64,000 bases of DNA from Caproicibacterium amylolyticum (GCF_014467055.1 NZ_CP060696.1:124001-188000), one strand, 5' to 3'. Counted from the first letter of the stretch, positions 1 to 8,187 are shown. The notes: a model not told the origin generated them from the letters alone. A program made the numbers and translations.

Positions 1-66
1 AAAGAAAGAAATTTGCCGCGGAGTGGTTTTGTACCTAAGTATGAGCAGGTTTTCAGATATTCATAC

Positions 67-106
67 AAAACGGGGCACACACCGAAGCCGGTGTATGCCC
101 CGTTTT
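67..106 (-). terminator. Bidirectional intrinsic terminator
   Basis: Two 18-base arms (67-84 and 89-106) pair with one mismatch around an AAGC loop. The arms end in AAAA and TTTT, so the hairpin can work on either strand. It lies 6 bases past the stop of the minus-strand gene at 113-385. Confidence 0.8.
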
Positions 107-112
107 AGGTAC

Positions 113-385
113 TTATGCATTTTTCAAAGAAAAACCGAAAGAGGGATGGTTCCTTCTGCTGGCCGTGAAATTGTGCGGCAGGTCTGCTTTCAGTTCCTTT
201 ACCGAGGAGTAACAGCACGGTGACTGCAAAAGGTAGCAAAGTGCGTACTGCCATTCATCCAGTGTGTACTGCCCGTCCGGAATGCGCAGCAGGCGCTCTT
301 CCAAACAGGGGTCGTCGCGTAGAGCGGAAAACATGCCGTTTGTGCGTGCAGCCAGGTTTTCAAGTAATGCCGCATTCTTTTGCAT
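113..385 (-). CDS. Small uncharacterised protein, 90 aa
   Basis: I do not recognise this protein. It is 90 residues long and largely helical in appearance, with a Leu/Arg-rich first half and the motif QYTLDEWQYALCYLLQ in the middle. It has no signal peptide or membrane segment. I start it at the ATG at 385 because AAGGTG lies 6 bases upstream; an in-frame GTG at 394 would put that site inside the gene. A strong hairpin terminator follows directly, so it is probably the last or only gene of its transcript. It could be a lineage-specific regulator or structural protein, but nothing visible decides this. Confidence 0.6.
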   Translation of the reverse strand: MQKNAALLENLAARTNGMFSALRDDPCLEERLLRIPDGQYTLDEWQYALCYLLQSPCCYSSVKELKADLPHNFTASRRNHPSFGFSLKNA

Positions 386-688
386 AAGCCTCACCTTCTG
401 AATTAGTCTTTATAATTGCAAGCAAAGCAGACAGGATAAAGATGAATTGTAAAATAATTCAATAAAGTTATATCAATTAAAATTATTCTACATATGCACT
501 TAAATACTAACACAAAAGCAGAAAATGTCAATACAATTTTAGGCGCTTTTTCTAAAACATAAATTATGAAAAATTGAGCACTTGTAAAATCAAATTTAAA
601 TTCACATGAGGATTTCGTTAAAAGTCCCGTCTGCAGTTTTTGCAGTGTTATACTTCTGTTCAGAATCAAGTGAAAAGAGGATAAACAG
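386..688. other. AT-rich intergenic region between divergent genes
   Basis: This stretch is much more AT-rich than its surroundings and holds no convincing gene. A minus-strand frame at 403-669 has low-complexity Phe/Ile/Leu content and no ribosome site, and I treat it as noise. The right end contains the promoter of the YibE/F gene. Confidence 0.6.
646..654 (+). promoter_or_regulatory. Extended -10 promoter of the YibE/F gene
   Basis: TGT followed by TATACT (649-654) fits an extended -10 element. No good -35 is present. A CTGCA-GTTTT-TGCAG inverted repeat (631-645) sits in the spacer and could be an operator or a chance stem. Confidence 0.45.
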
Positions 689-1885
689 GTGCAAAAACCA
701 AAAATTCAGCTTAAAAACAAGCACACTGCAGTACGCCGGGGGATTCTGGTGCTGCTGGCAGTTGGTTTTCTAATCTTTACAGTTTTGATCAATCAGGTTG
801 AAAAGGTCCCCATCATTTCCACACAGGGGCAGACTTTTGAAAAAGCAGTTGTTACGCAGATTGTAAAAGACAATGTGCAGGAAGACGGAAGCCGCACCGG
901 GGAGCAGAAAATATTGGTTCGGATGCTGACCGGTGAGCGCAAGGGTGAAATACTGCAGACTACCAGCAGTTCCGGTTTTTTGTTTGGCGCGGCGTGTAAG
1001 GTGGGCATGCAGGTCATCGTTATGCAGAGCGTTTCGGGGCAGAGCACCGTTACCAGCGTTTACGCACAGGACCGCGAGTGGGTCATCTATTTGTTTGCAG
1101 GGCTGTATATTGCGGCGCTGCTGTTGGTTGGCGGCAAGCAGGGTCTGAAAGGCTCCGTTGGGCTGATTTTTACCTTCCTTTGTATTCTATTCGTATATCT
1201 GCCGTTGGTGTACCGAGGATTTTCGCCTTTTTGGGTGGCGGTCTTTGTTTGCGTAATCACAACAGTGGTGACCATGTACTTAATCGGCGGGCCGACCCGT
1301 AAAACGGCAGCGGCAGTCGGCGGAACGGTTGCGGGCGTTGTTATTGCCGGTATTGCGGCATGCTTTTTCAGCCTTGCCTCCGGTATTACAGGCTACAACG
1401 TGTCAGATATTGAAAGTCTGCTTTCTGTGTGGGAGATCAGCGGTGTACAGGTGGGCGGTCTGCTGTTTTCCGGTCTGCTGATTTCCAGCCTCGGCGCGGT
1501 GATGGACGTGGCTATGTCGATTTCCAGTGCGATGAGTGAGCTGTGCCTGCACAATCCGAGCATCAGCCGCCGGGAACTGCTGCACTCCGGCATGCATGTC
1601 GGCCGGGATATGATGGGAACTGACAGCAATACACTGATTTTGGCCTTTGCGGGAGGAAGTGTCAGCATGCTGGTGCTGGACTATGCGTATAACCTGCCTT
1701 ATCAGCAGATTATCAATTCCAACAATATCGGCATCGCGGTGCTGCAGGGGCTGGCAGGCAGCTTCGGCATTGTGCTGAGCGTTCCAATCACTGTGGTACT
1801 GGCGGCGGTTTTGATGACGCACAAGCACGGCGCGCAAGCACCTTTTACGCAGGAAGAATTGAGCGCCCAGAGCGCGCAACTGTAA
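689..1885 (+). CDS. YibE/F family membrane protein
   Basis: This 398-residue protein matches the YibE/F-like family of Firmicutes. One membrane helix near residues 18-36 is followed by an extracytoplasmic beta-rich domain (about 40-130). A polytopic region then has helices near 130-150, 155-172, 178-200, 208-230, 250-275, 310-335 and 350-375. The signature SLGAVMDVAMSISSAMSE and the following HVGRDMMGTDSNTLILAF are typical of the family. The start is GTG with AAGAGGA 8 bases upstream. The molecular role is unknown; a transport function is only inferred from topology. It stands alone behind its own promoter. Confidence 0.85.
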   Translation: MQKPKIQLKNKHTAVRRGILVLLAVGFLIFTVLINQVEKVPIISTQGQTFEKAVVTQIVKDNVQEDGSRTGEQKILVRMLTGERKGEILQTTSSSGFLFGAACKVGMQVIVMQSVSGQSTVTSVYAQDREWVIYLFAGLYIAALLLVGGKQGLKGSVGLIFTFLCILFVYLPLVYRGFSPFWVAVFVCVITTVVTMYLIGGPTRKTAAAVGGTVAGVVIAGIAACFFSLASGITGYNVSDIESLLSVWEISGVQVGGLLFSGLLISSLGAVMDVAMSISSAMSELCLHNPSISRRELLHSGMHVGRDMMGTDSNTLILAFAGGSVSMLVLDYAYNLPYQQIINSNNIGIAVLQGLAGSFGIVLSVPITVVLAAVLMTHKHGAQAPFTQEELSAQSAQL

Positions 1886-2000
1886 TATTTGTAAAAAATG
1901 CACAAATTTGTTTTGCAAAAACGTTGCGAATGCTGATTTAAAATTTTTTCATTAAATGGTAATATATTATTACAACAATTTATAAAGGAGAATGTTAAAA

Positions 2001-3165
2001 ATGAAAAAAAGAAAGATAATAGGCTTATCGGTATTATTGACTATATCAATTATTATTGGGGCAATGATGCCCTTGTGTAGCATCAGAAAGTAAAATTGCT
2101 CCTTATTTAAGCAGCAGAGTTTTTGAAAAACAAGATGCGCAAAAAACGGCAGAAAATTGGATTATGATGTCACAAAAAAATGATGAGCATTGTACATGGA
2201 ATATGCAGACATCTGTGAAAGAAATAATTCCGTTCTATGACTTTCAGAATTCGATTAACTCCTATCTTTGTAAGTTAACACAAGGATACATTTTTATTGG
2301 AAAATCAGGAATCAAATTTACTGTTTTGGCATATGCATACGATGGGAACTTTATAGCTGATAATATGTTTAGACAAAGGGAAGGCCGGGAATTAAAGGAA
2401 AGTGACTATATTGTTCACGGTAGCCCATTCACGTTTTTAACAATGCAATCAGGGAAATACAGGTTTTTGGAAAGTAATGATATTTTATCAGATGAAGAAA
2501 TTGACCGAATAAAAAAGAGATATAATGAGTTTTATAGTATTCTTGCAAGATATTTATTGAGGAATTATCAAGTAACAAAGCAATTAAGCAGAACTGATAA
2601 TGGCAGGCAGCAACTGCGAACACAAACAATTACAGATGAATATACGATTCCTCATTTATTGGACAGTGATTATCAAGTATTTACAACAAGCGACTTTCCC
2701 GGATATCAGAATCATTGTGCTCCGACCGCAGGAACAAATCTTATGTATTATTGGGGAAAGAAAGCAAATAGAAAAAAAGCTAATTTGTGGAGTGGCTCTG
2801 TTTTTGCTGATTTGTATAAATACATGAAAACCAATAATGGTCATTCGGGAACAAATTTTGAAGATAAGTTACCGGGTTTAATTTCATATTCTAATTCAAG
2901 AAATGTTACAGTTGCAGGTTCAGATGTTATTGGAGCTGCAACGAATTTCAATATTTATAAAAAAACGTTAAAGGATGTCGGACCGTTTTTGCTCGATTTA
3001 GTTTATAATGATACTAGTAAAAATCACACCATTTTTGTAACAGGATATCAGTGCGTGCTGTATGACAAAGATTACCTTCGGGTTTTGGATGGTTGGTCTG
3101 ATAATAGGTCAAATTTCTTCAGTGATTTATATGCATGCGGAAATATTACCTACACCCGTTATTAA
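2001..3165 (+). pseudogene. Secreted papain-like cysteine protease, frameshifted after the signal peptide
   Basis: A start at 2001 with AAAGGAG opens a signal peptide (MKKRKIIGLSVLLTISIIIG) that stops at 2091. The adjacent frame, open from 2068, continues as a plausible mature protein (PCVASES...) through 3165. Removing one base around 2068-2090, for example one C of CCC at 2070-2072, joins them. The body has an N-terminal propeptide-like region, then NHCAPTAGTNLMYYW with the likely catalytic Cys (codon 2716), NHTIFVTGY with the His (codon 3025), and VLDGW. This resembles C39-like or C10-type peptidases. An ATG at 2164 could yield a 333-residue form without a signal. The region is AT-rich compared with recQ, which suggests transfer. 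It may be a true pseudogene or a sequencing error. Confidence 0.65.
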
Positions 3166-3180
3166 AGCCGAGGTGATTAC

Positions 3181-3651
3181 ATGAAAGCCCTGAAAAAACG
3201 AATCGCAGTGATTGCTCTGATTTGCATTGCGACGGTGCTTATGGTCGGTGTTGTGCTGAATCAGACGAGTCCTGAATTCTCTCTAAATTTTAAAAGCAGC
3301 TTTAATTTAGGAGAAGAATATGCTCAAAAAGGTATTCCTTATACCAAAATGACGATTACAGACAGTAACCACAATGGACAAAAGAAGACAACTGCAGATT
3401 CTGCACAGATTGCAAAACTTCTCGCAGAATTGAAAACTGTGCAGGTAATTAGCCGCAGAAAACCGTCTACAGGGTGGAGTTATGGTGTTGAACTTTCCAC
3501 AAGCAGTGGTTGGTACAGTTGGATTGATGATTCCGGTTTTCAATACAGTCAGGTTGGAGAGCGTCATTTCTTAATGCCTAATGGGTACTATCAGGCAGAA
3601 AGTGAAAAACTGAATAAAATCCTTGGAAACGCATATCAGGCAATTCCATAA
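3181..3651 (+). CDS. Small membrane-anchored or secreted protein, 156 aa
   Basis: I do not recognise a family. Residues 6-28 form an uncleaved-looking hydrophobic segment after KKR, so the protein is probably exported and anchored at its N-terminus. The remaining 125 residues are Ser/Lys/Tyr-rich and contain a SSGWYSWIDDSGF stretch that suggests a small beta fold. It starts 15 bases after the protease gene and shares its low GC, so the two are probably one operon. It might be an inhibitor, immunity or partner protein of the protease, but that is a guess from position only. Confidence 0.65.
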   Translation: MKALKKRIAVIALICIATVLMVGVVLNQTSPEFSLNFKSSFNLGEEYAQKGIPYTKMTITDSNHNGQKKTTADSAQIAKLLAELKTVQVISRRKPSTGWSYGVELSTSSGWYSWIDDSGFQYSQVGERHFLMPNGYYQAESEKLNKILGNAYQAIP

Positions 3652-3660
3652 AACCAAATT

Positions 3661-3713
3661 AATCCTGTGCCAGCCGGCTGAAAAGAAAGCCGCGGGTACA
3701 GGATTTGTTTTTT
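3661..3713 (+). terminator. Intrinsic terminator after the protease operon
   Basis: Outer arms 3661-3671 and 3695-3705 pair with one mismatch, an inner CGGCT/AGCCG stem (3675-3679, 3688-3692) supports it, and a T-rich run follows at 3704-3713. It separates the AT-rich islet from recQ. Confidence 0.8.
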
Positions 3714-3767
3714 CTGTGCACAGATGGTATAGTTAAGGAAAACGCACAGGGAAAGGTACAGCATATT

Positions 3768-5591
3768 GTGAACAAAGCAGAAGTCTTAAAAGAATATTTT
3801 GGGTATGACAGTTTCCGTACCGGGCAGGAACAAGTGGTGGATGCACTGCTTGCCGGGCGGGACGCACTGGCGGTCATGCCGACCGGTGCGGGCAAGTCCC
3901 TCTGCTTTCAGGTGCCGGCGCTGCTGCTGCCGGGAATCACGCTTGTGGTGTCACCGCTGATTTCTCTGATGCAGGACCAGGTGCGTGAGCTGGTGGAGTC
4001 CGGCGTGCCGGCGGCGTACCTGAACAGCGCCCTGACGGACAGCCAGTACGCGCACGCTTTGCGCAATGCCGCGGCAGGAAAGTATAAAATCATTTACGCC
4101 GCACCGGAGCGGCTGCTGACCGACCGCTTTCAGGCGTTTGTGCAGCAGGTACAGATTTCGCTGGTGGCGGTGGATGAAGCCCACTGCGTTTCGCAGTGGG
4201 GACAAGATTTCCGCCCCGGTTATTTGCAGATTATCGAATTTGTGGCGGGACTGGCAGAGCGTCCTGCGGTGGCGGCTTTTACAGCGACGGCAACGGAAGT
4301 GGTCAAAAAGGACATTGTCCGTCTGCTGCAGCTGAAAGACCCCTGCGAGGTGGTGACCGGTTTTGACCGCGAAAATCTGTTTTATGAGGTACGCCGTCCG
4401 CACAACAAAAAGAATGAACTGCTGGCGGTTTTAAGCCGTTTTCGGGATGAATCCGGAATTGTGTACTGTTCCACCCGCAAAAATGTAGAGGATGTATGTG
4501 ATTTCTTAAATGAACAGGGTTACCCTGCAGCACGGTACCACGCGGGACTTTCGCAGGTGGAGCGCCAGAAAAATCAGGAGGATTTTCTGTATGACCGGGT
4601 GGCAGTCATGGTGGCGACCAATGCGTTTGGCATGGGAATCGACAAATCCAATGTGCGGTTTGTCATTCATTTTAATATGCCAAAGGATTTGGAAAGCTAC
4701 TATCAGGAAGCGGGCCGCGCGGGGCGTGACGGCGCACCGGCACAGTGTATTCTGCTGTACAGCGGGCAGGATGTGCGCACGAATCAATTCCTGATTGAGC
4801 ACGGCAATGAAGACGACACGCTGGACGAAGCCGCGCGGGAGGAAGTGCACAAAAAAGACCGTGAACGGCTGCGCCAGATGACCTTTTACAGCACCACACA
4901 GCACTGCCTGCGGCACTTCATTTTAAAGTATTTCGGCGAAAAAAGCCCCATGTTTTGCAATGCCTGCGGTAACTGCACAGCGGCCGCGGAGGAAGTGGAC
5001 ATGACGGTGGACGCACAAAAAATCCTTTGCTGTGTCAGGCGTACGGGGGAACGCTTTGGTGCCGGCATAATTACCGATATTTTGTTGGGCGCGGAGAGTG
5101 AACGCATCCAAAGCCTTGGACTGAATCATCAGTCCACTTACGGTTCGCTGTCCAATTTGAAAGCGGACGCGGTGCGCACGCGTATCCAGTGGCTGTTGGA
5201 AAACGGCTGTCTGCAGCGCACTGACGGCGATTATCCGGTGCTGCAGCTTGGTTCTGAAGCATCTGATGTGCTGTTCCGTGGGCAAAAGGTGATGCTGCGT
5301 ACTGTGAAAGAGGAGAAAAAGCCGGAGCGCAGACGGGCGCAGCCGGGGACGGAAATCGTCAATCCGGAGCTCTTCGAGCGCCTGCGTACCCTCCGCAAGA
5401 AAATCGCTGCAAAGCAAAGCGTTCCCGCTTTTGTCATTTTTACAGATGCGACCCTGCGTGCGATGTCCACTTTTATGCCGGTGACTGAGCAAGACATGAT
5501 TGGCAAGGTGAACGGTGTCGGCGAAAAAAAGCTGCGGCGCTACGGTAAGGCATTTTTAGACTGCATTCGTGCGTATCGAAAAGAAAAATGA
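3768..5591 (+). CDS. recQ: ATP-dependent DNA helicase RecQ
   Basis: RecQ is a 3'-5' DNA helicase acting in recombination and fork repair. At 607 residues it has the full bacterial architecture: helicase motif I MPTGAGKS, the DEAH box inside VAVDEAHCVSQWGQDFRP, AFTATA, and the arginine-finger motif YYQEAGRAGRDG. A zinc region with four Cys follows (C in QHCLRH, then FCNACGNC), then an RQC winged helix, and a C-terminal HRDC domain ending near VNGVGEKKLRRYG. I start at GTG 3768, which has GAAAGG upstream and gives the usual N-terminus just before YFGYDSFRTGQ. An upstream TTG at 3705 lies in the terminator T-run and is unlikely. Confidence 0.93.
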   Translation: MNKAEVLKEYFGYDSFRTGQEQVVDALLAGRDALAVMPTGAGKSLCFQVPALLLPGITLVVSPLISLMQDQVRELVESGVPAAYLNSALTDSQYAHALRNAAAGKYKIIYAAPERLLTDRFQAFVQQVQISLVAVDEAHCVSQWGQDFRPGYLQIIEFVAGLAERPAVAAFTATATEVVKKDIVRLLQLKDPCEVVTGFDRENLFYEVRRPHNKKNELLAVLSRFRDESGIVYCSTRKNVEDVCDFLNEQGYPAARYHAGLSQVERQKNQEDFLYDRVAVMVATNAFGMGIDKSNVRFVIHFNMPKDLESYYQEAGRAGRDGAPAQCILLYSGQDVRTNQFLIEHGNEDDTLDEAAREEVHKKDRERLRQMTFYSTTQHCLRHFILKYFGEKSPMFCNACGNCTAAAEEVDMTVDAQKILCCVRRTGERFGAGIITDILLGAESERIQSLGLNHQSTYGSLSNLKADAVRTRIQWLLENGCLQRTDGDYPVLQLGSEASDVLFRGQKVMLRTVKEEKKPERRRAQPGTEIVNPELFERLRTLRKKIAAKQSVPAFVIFTDATLRAMSTFMPVTEQDMIGKVNGVGEKKLRRYGKAFLDCIRAYRKEK

Positions 5592-5694
5592 ATAAATTAT
5601 AAATAAATCATGCAATAAATTGTGAATGACATGTGATAAACGCGTGAACGAAAATAATTTTGCAGGATTTATTAAAAATTATTTCAAAAATGAC

Positions 5695-5722
5695 TTGCAA
5701 TTTCAAAAGAGTGTGCTATACT
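5695..5722 (+). promoter_or_regulatory. Strong extended -10 promoter
   Basis: TTGCAA (5695-5700), a 16-base spacer ending in TGC, and TATACT (5717-5722) form a good sigma-A extended -10 promoter. It points into an interval with no recognisable gene. Confidence 0.7.
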
Positions 5723-5814
5723 ATAGCCATACTAACAGATAGGAGCGAGTCCAATGGAATAAGAAAAAACACGCCGCCCGGCGTCCGGGTAAATTAAATG
5801 AAAGGGTGAGTCCA

Positions 5815-5892
5815 ATGGCACAGGAAAGTGAACCGACACAGCAGCACATTTTTGGCGAAAGGACAGATGCCCATGACTTAGCAATCCTCTAA
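5815..5892 (+). CDS. Possible 25-residue small protein
   Basis: ATG 5815 follows AAGGGTGAG by about 5 bases and opens a 25-codon frame, MAQESEPTQQHIFGERTDAH and five more residues. It is hydrophilic, with no signal or membrane segment. It lies in the promoter-to-terminator interval described at 5729-6016. Whether it is translated is unknown; conservation of the frame would be the deciding evidence. Confidence 0.3.
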   Translation: MAQESEPTQQHIFGERTDAHDLAIL

Positions 5893-5971
5893 AAGCACTA
5901 CTCTCTATAACCGAATGAAAAGTATTTCCCGAAAGCTCATTTGGGAAACGATAGATAAATATATATATATA

Positions 5972-6016
5972 CAAAGAGGCACCTGCAAAGCGAAATGTTT
6001 TGCAGGTGCCTCTTTG
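5972..6016. terminator. 18-bp bidirectional terminator hairpin
   Basis: Arms 5972-5989 and 5999-6016 are perfect complements around a 9-base loop. It sits between the plus-strand small transcript and the end of the minus-strand dehydrogenase gene at 6028, and probably ends both. The U-tracts are short. Confidence 0.75.
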
Positions 6017-6027
6017 TGATAGCAGGT

Positions 6028-6801
6028 TTACATGCGGCGCAGCAGTTCCCAAATTGCAATCATTACGCAGTGTGGAATGAACTTTGCCGCAATGCGGTGT
6101 ACAAAGCTGACGGGGCTGGGTGTGGAAACCGCAAGGTTCAGCCTGCTGTCCCACAAAGCCAGCCGCACAACGCTGTGTGCATGGCTGGCAAGCGGAAAGT
6201 GCTGTACTGCCCTGCCGTTTTTGGTTTCGCGTGCGGTTGGAATGAATTCCGTGTCTTTAATCCAGTAAGGACAAACTGCGGTTGTGTGGATGCCGCGGGG
6301 AAACAGCTCCCAGCGCAGGGCACGGCTGTAGCGCAGCAAAAACGCCTTGCTGGCGGCGTAAAGACCAAGTCCCGGCAGCGGCTGAAAGCCCGCGGTAGAG
6401 CAGATTTCCAGGATTCGCGCACCCTCCCGCATATACGGCAGAGAAATAACCGTGATGTCCACTGCTGCGCGGCAGTTCAGGTCAATCATGCCGTCACAGT
6501 CTTTCGGGGAAATGTCCGCATAAGTGCCGATTTTGCCGAACCCAGCGGCATTTACCAGAATCCGCACATCTGGTTTTTCCTTTTCGAGCAGTTCTCTGAA
6601 AATCTGAATGTCATCTTTCACGGTTAAATCCAGTGGAATGGGGCGCACGTGTACGCCGACAATTTCGGCGGCCAGCTCCTGCAGCCGGTTTTTCCGGCGG
6701 GCAATAACCCAGATTTCCTGCACGGCTTCGTTTTCGCTAATTTGGCGTACAAATTCGCGGCCAAGGCCGCTGGAAGCGCCGGTTACAACTGCAATCCGCA
6801 T
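6028..6801 (-). CDS. Short-chain dehydrogenase/reductase (DltE-like SDR)
   Basis: This 257-residue protein is a classical NAD(P)-dependent SDR. It shows the cofactor motif TGASSGLG at residues 8-15, a structural NAAG near 85-88, and the active-site Ser (STAG) and Tyr-Lys pair in YAASK. The C-terminal tail after the catalytic region (FVHRIAAKFIPH) is hydrophobic and could touch the membrane, as in other small DltE-like SDRs. Substrate is unknown. It starts 12 bases after the MotA/FliG-like gene on the same strand, and the two very likely share the promoter at 7831-7860. Confidence 0.85.
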   Translation of the reverse strand: MRIAVVTGASSGLGREFVRQISENEAVQEIWVIARRKNRLQELAAEIVGVHVRPIPLDLTVKDDIQIFRELLEKEKPDVRILVNAAGFGKIGTYADISPKDCDGMIDLNCRAAVDITVISLPYMREGARILEICSTAGFQPLPGLGLYAASKAFLLRYSRALRWELFPRGIHTTAVCPYWIKDTEFIPTARETKNGRAVQHFPLASHAHSVVRLALWDSRLNLAVSTPSPVSFVHRIAAKFIPHCVMIAIWELLRRM

Positions 6802-6813
6802 GGCATTTCCCTC

Positions 6814-7800
6814 CTACAGAATGACTTCCCAGTGTGGCGCTAAGAGCTCACCGTCCGGAAAGTCAAGTGTCAGTTCCTGCTTTTGTTCCAATGCCTTGGC
6901 TGTGTTTAAAATTATTGTCTGCGCTTCTTCAACATCTTTCGTGCGGATGTTCAGTGCGGAGCTCATATCCTCCAGCAGCTTTTCACAGCGGTCTTTTGGC
7001 ATGGCAGACCAGAAAAGCGAAAACAAAGGCTTATCAACGCCTTTCAGCGCGGCGGCCAGCGTGCGGTCATCCACATCTTTCAGCAGACGTTCTATCGCGG
7101 TAATGCGGCAGGAACCAAGTTGATGGAATTCCATTACACTGGAAACAGCGGCATGCGGTTTGGCGGCAGTGGCTTGTGGGACAGGGGCATCCGTGGCGGT
7201 CGGAACTGCTGCAGGGGCCTTTACTGGCGGAGCAAGTGACGCAGTTGTTGCAGCCGCTGGCGAGGATGTAGGCGCGGTGGACGCGTCCTGCTGCACCAAC
7301 ACTTCATCCTGTGCGGCAAGCTGTGCGCGGGCAATTTGGGTGGCTTCTGCCTCTCGTTTCGCCCGCGCCTGCAGGGCACGTTGCTTTTCCTCTGCGTCTA
7401 ACTGTGCCAGTGCTGTTATAAACCGTTCCCGGTACGTGTCGCCAAACCACTCTCCAAGGCGGCTGAGAAGGGCGTGTGGGTGCATTCCCTTTTGCAGCTG
7501 ATACACACCGTCCGCAATGACCATCATTTCTAAAAAGCGGTTTCCGCTTGCGTTTGCGGCCAGTATGTGAATCTGCAGTGCTTCCCGCAGAGTTTCCGGG
7601 TTTTCTGCATCTACCACGCGGCGCAGACCATCCTGCAGAAAAGGGTCCGGTTCCGCAGGAAGCAGCGGTTCCAGAGAAAGCGGACCCTCGGCATGTGCTT
7701 TGGCGGCGTAGGTGCAAAGACGCATCACCGTGGCAAAGGCATTTTCCTTTTCTGCATCCGCACACTGCAGGCGGCTGCTGATGTATTCAAAGTTATCCAT
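6814..7800 (-). CDS. Soluble MotA-cytoplasmic-domain / FliG C-terminal-domain-like fusion
   Basis: Residues 28-80 follow the MotA cytoplasmic loop pattern, with DPFLQDGLRRVVDAENPETL resembling DPFL..GL..VVDG..PE.I in stators. Residues 90-120 (MMVIADGVYQLQKGMHPHAL) follow the MotA tail pattern MIEGILSIQEG.NP. The membrane helices that normally lie between and around these are absent. A charged helical stretch (130-170) and an Ala/Pro/Thr linker (172-218) lead to residues 222-308, which read like FliG C-terminal domain: IERLLKDVDDRTLAAALKG, then IRTKDVEEAQTIILNTAKAL. No flagellar gene lies in the window. I start at ATG 7800, behind GGGAGGG. The family reading is by eye; role unknown. It is probably an operon with the SDR gene. 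Confidence 0.6.
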   Translation of the reverse strand: MDNFEYISSRLQCADAEKENAFATVMRLCTYAAKAHAEGPLSLEPLLPAEPDPFLQDGLRRVVDAENPETLREALQIHILAANASGNRFLEMMVIADGVYQLQKGMHPHALLSRLGEWFGDTYRERFITALAQLDAEEKQRALQARAKREAEATQIARAQLAAQDEVLVQQDASTAPTSSPAAATTASLAPPVKAPAAVPTATDAPVPQATAAKPHAAVSSVMEFHQLGSCRITAIERLLKDVDDRTLAAALKGVDKPLFSLFWSAMPKDRCEKLLEDMSSALNIRTKDVEEAQTIILNTAKALEQKQELTLDFPDGELLAPHWEVIL

Positions 7801-7816
7801 GTTTCCCTCCCGCTGG

Positions 7817-7860
7817 GTTATACTAAAATCAGTATAACGCAAAAGTGGGGGTGTAAACAA
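7817..7860 (-). promoter_or_regulatory. Promoter with palindromic operator for the MotA/FliG-like operon
   Basis: On the minus strand TTGTTT (7855-7860), 18 bases and TATACT (7831-7836) form a promoter. The perfect inverted repeat GTTATACT-N6-AGTATAAC (7817-7838) covers the -10 box and start region. This is a good place for a repressor to bind; the regulator is not identified. Confidence 0.55.
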
Positions 7861-7974
7861 GACTTTTCAAGTGTTCCAAAAGAGAAATGTCAAAAAAACG
7901 CTGCCGCAGGTTAGAAAGCTTGTGCACTTCCCTGTTTTGGATTACAATATAATGGGTGAAGGAAGCGGGAGCCT

Positions 7975-8184
7975 TTATTCAAAGTAGAACAGTTCCTCAA
8001 ATTTTTTATCCAGAGCAATGCACAGCAGCAGTGCCAGCTTGGCTGTAGGGTTAAACTGTCCGGTTTCAATGGAACTTATGGTTTGGCGGGAAACGCCGAC
8101 CAGTTTTGCAAGCTCACCCTGCGAAAGATTTTTTTCGGCACGTGCAACCTTGAGCCGGTTGCGAAAAAGCAATTCGTTTTCCAT
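7975..8184 (-). CDS. XRE-family helix-turn-helix regulator (YozG/Cro-like), 69 aa
   Basis: This is a minimal Cro/CI-type repressor of 69 residues consisting of little more than the HTH: LSQGELAKLVGVSRQTISSI is the helix-turn-helix, and the tail KLALLLCIALDKKFEELFYF is the usual ending of this subfamily. It lies 3 bases after a small membrane protein gene, a pairing common in Firmicutes where the regulator and membrane protein form one unit. Autoregulation through the palindrome at 8532-8546 is likely but inferred. Confidence 0.88.
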   Translation of the reverse strand: MENELLFRNRLKVARAEKNLSQGELAKLVGVSRQTISSIETGQFNPTAKLALLLCIALDKKFEELFYFE

Positions 8185-8187
8185 GTT

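Larger units (their letters stand above)
5729..6016 (+). ncRNA. Candidate small structured transcript with duplicated leader motif
   Basis: A promoter at 5695-5722 and an 18-bp perfect hairpin at 5972-6016 bound a roughly 290-base transcript. It contains two copies of GAGTCCAATGG (5747-5757, 5808-5818). It also has two mutually exclusive stems, ACGCCG/CGGCGT (5771-5784) and CCCGG/CCGGG (5777-5789), and a third stem TTTCCC/GGGAAA (5925-5948). The first motif carries a two-codon frame, ATG GAA TAA (5754-5762), behind AGGAG. The second starts a 25-residue frame. I match no known riboswitch or sRNA class. It could be a regulatory RNA, a small-protein mRNA or a decayed gene. Confidence 0.45.

Noticed and set aside
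403..669. An 88-codon minus-strand frame in the AT-rich gap
   Set aside because: No ribosome site, low-complexity composition, and it crosses the promoter of the YibE/F gene.
3705..3767. Longer RecQ start at TTG 3705
   Set aside because: It begins in the T-run of the upstream terminator and has no ribosome site; GTG 3768 gives the family N-terminus.
5729..5970. Match of the small transcript to a T-box, 6S, SRP or tmRNA
   Set aside because: None of the conserved cores (GGGUGGNACCGCG, the SRP loop, a tag-encoding frame) is present.
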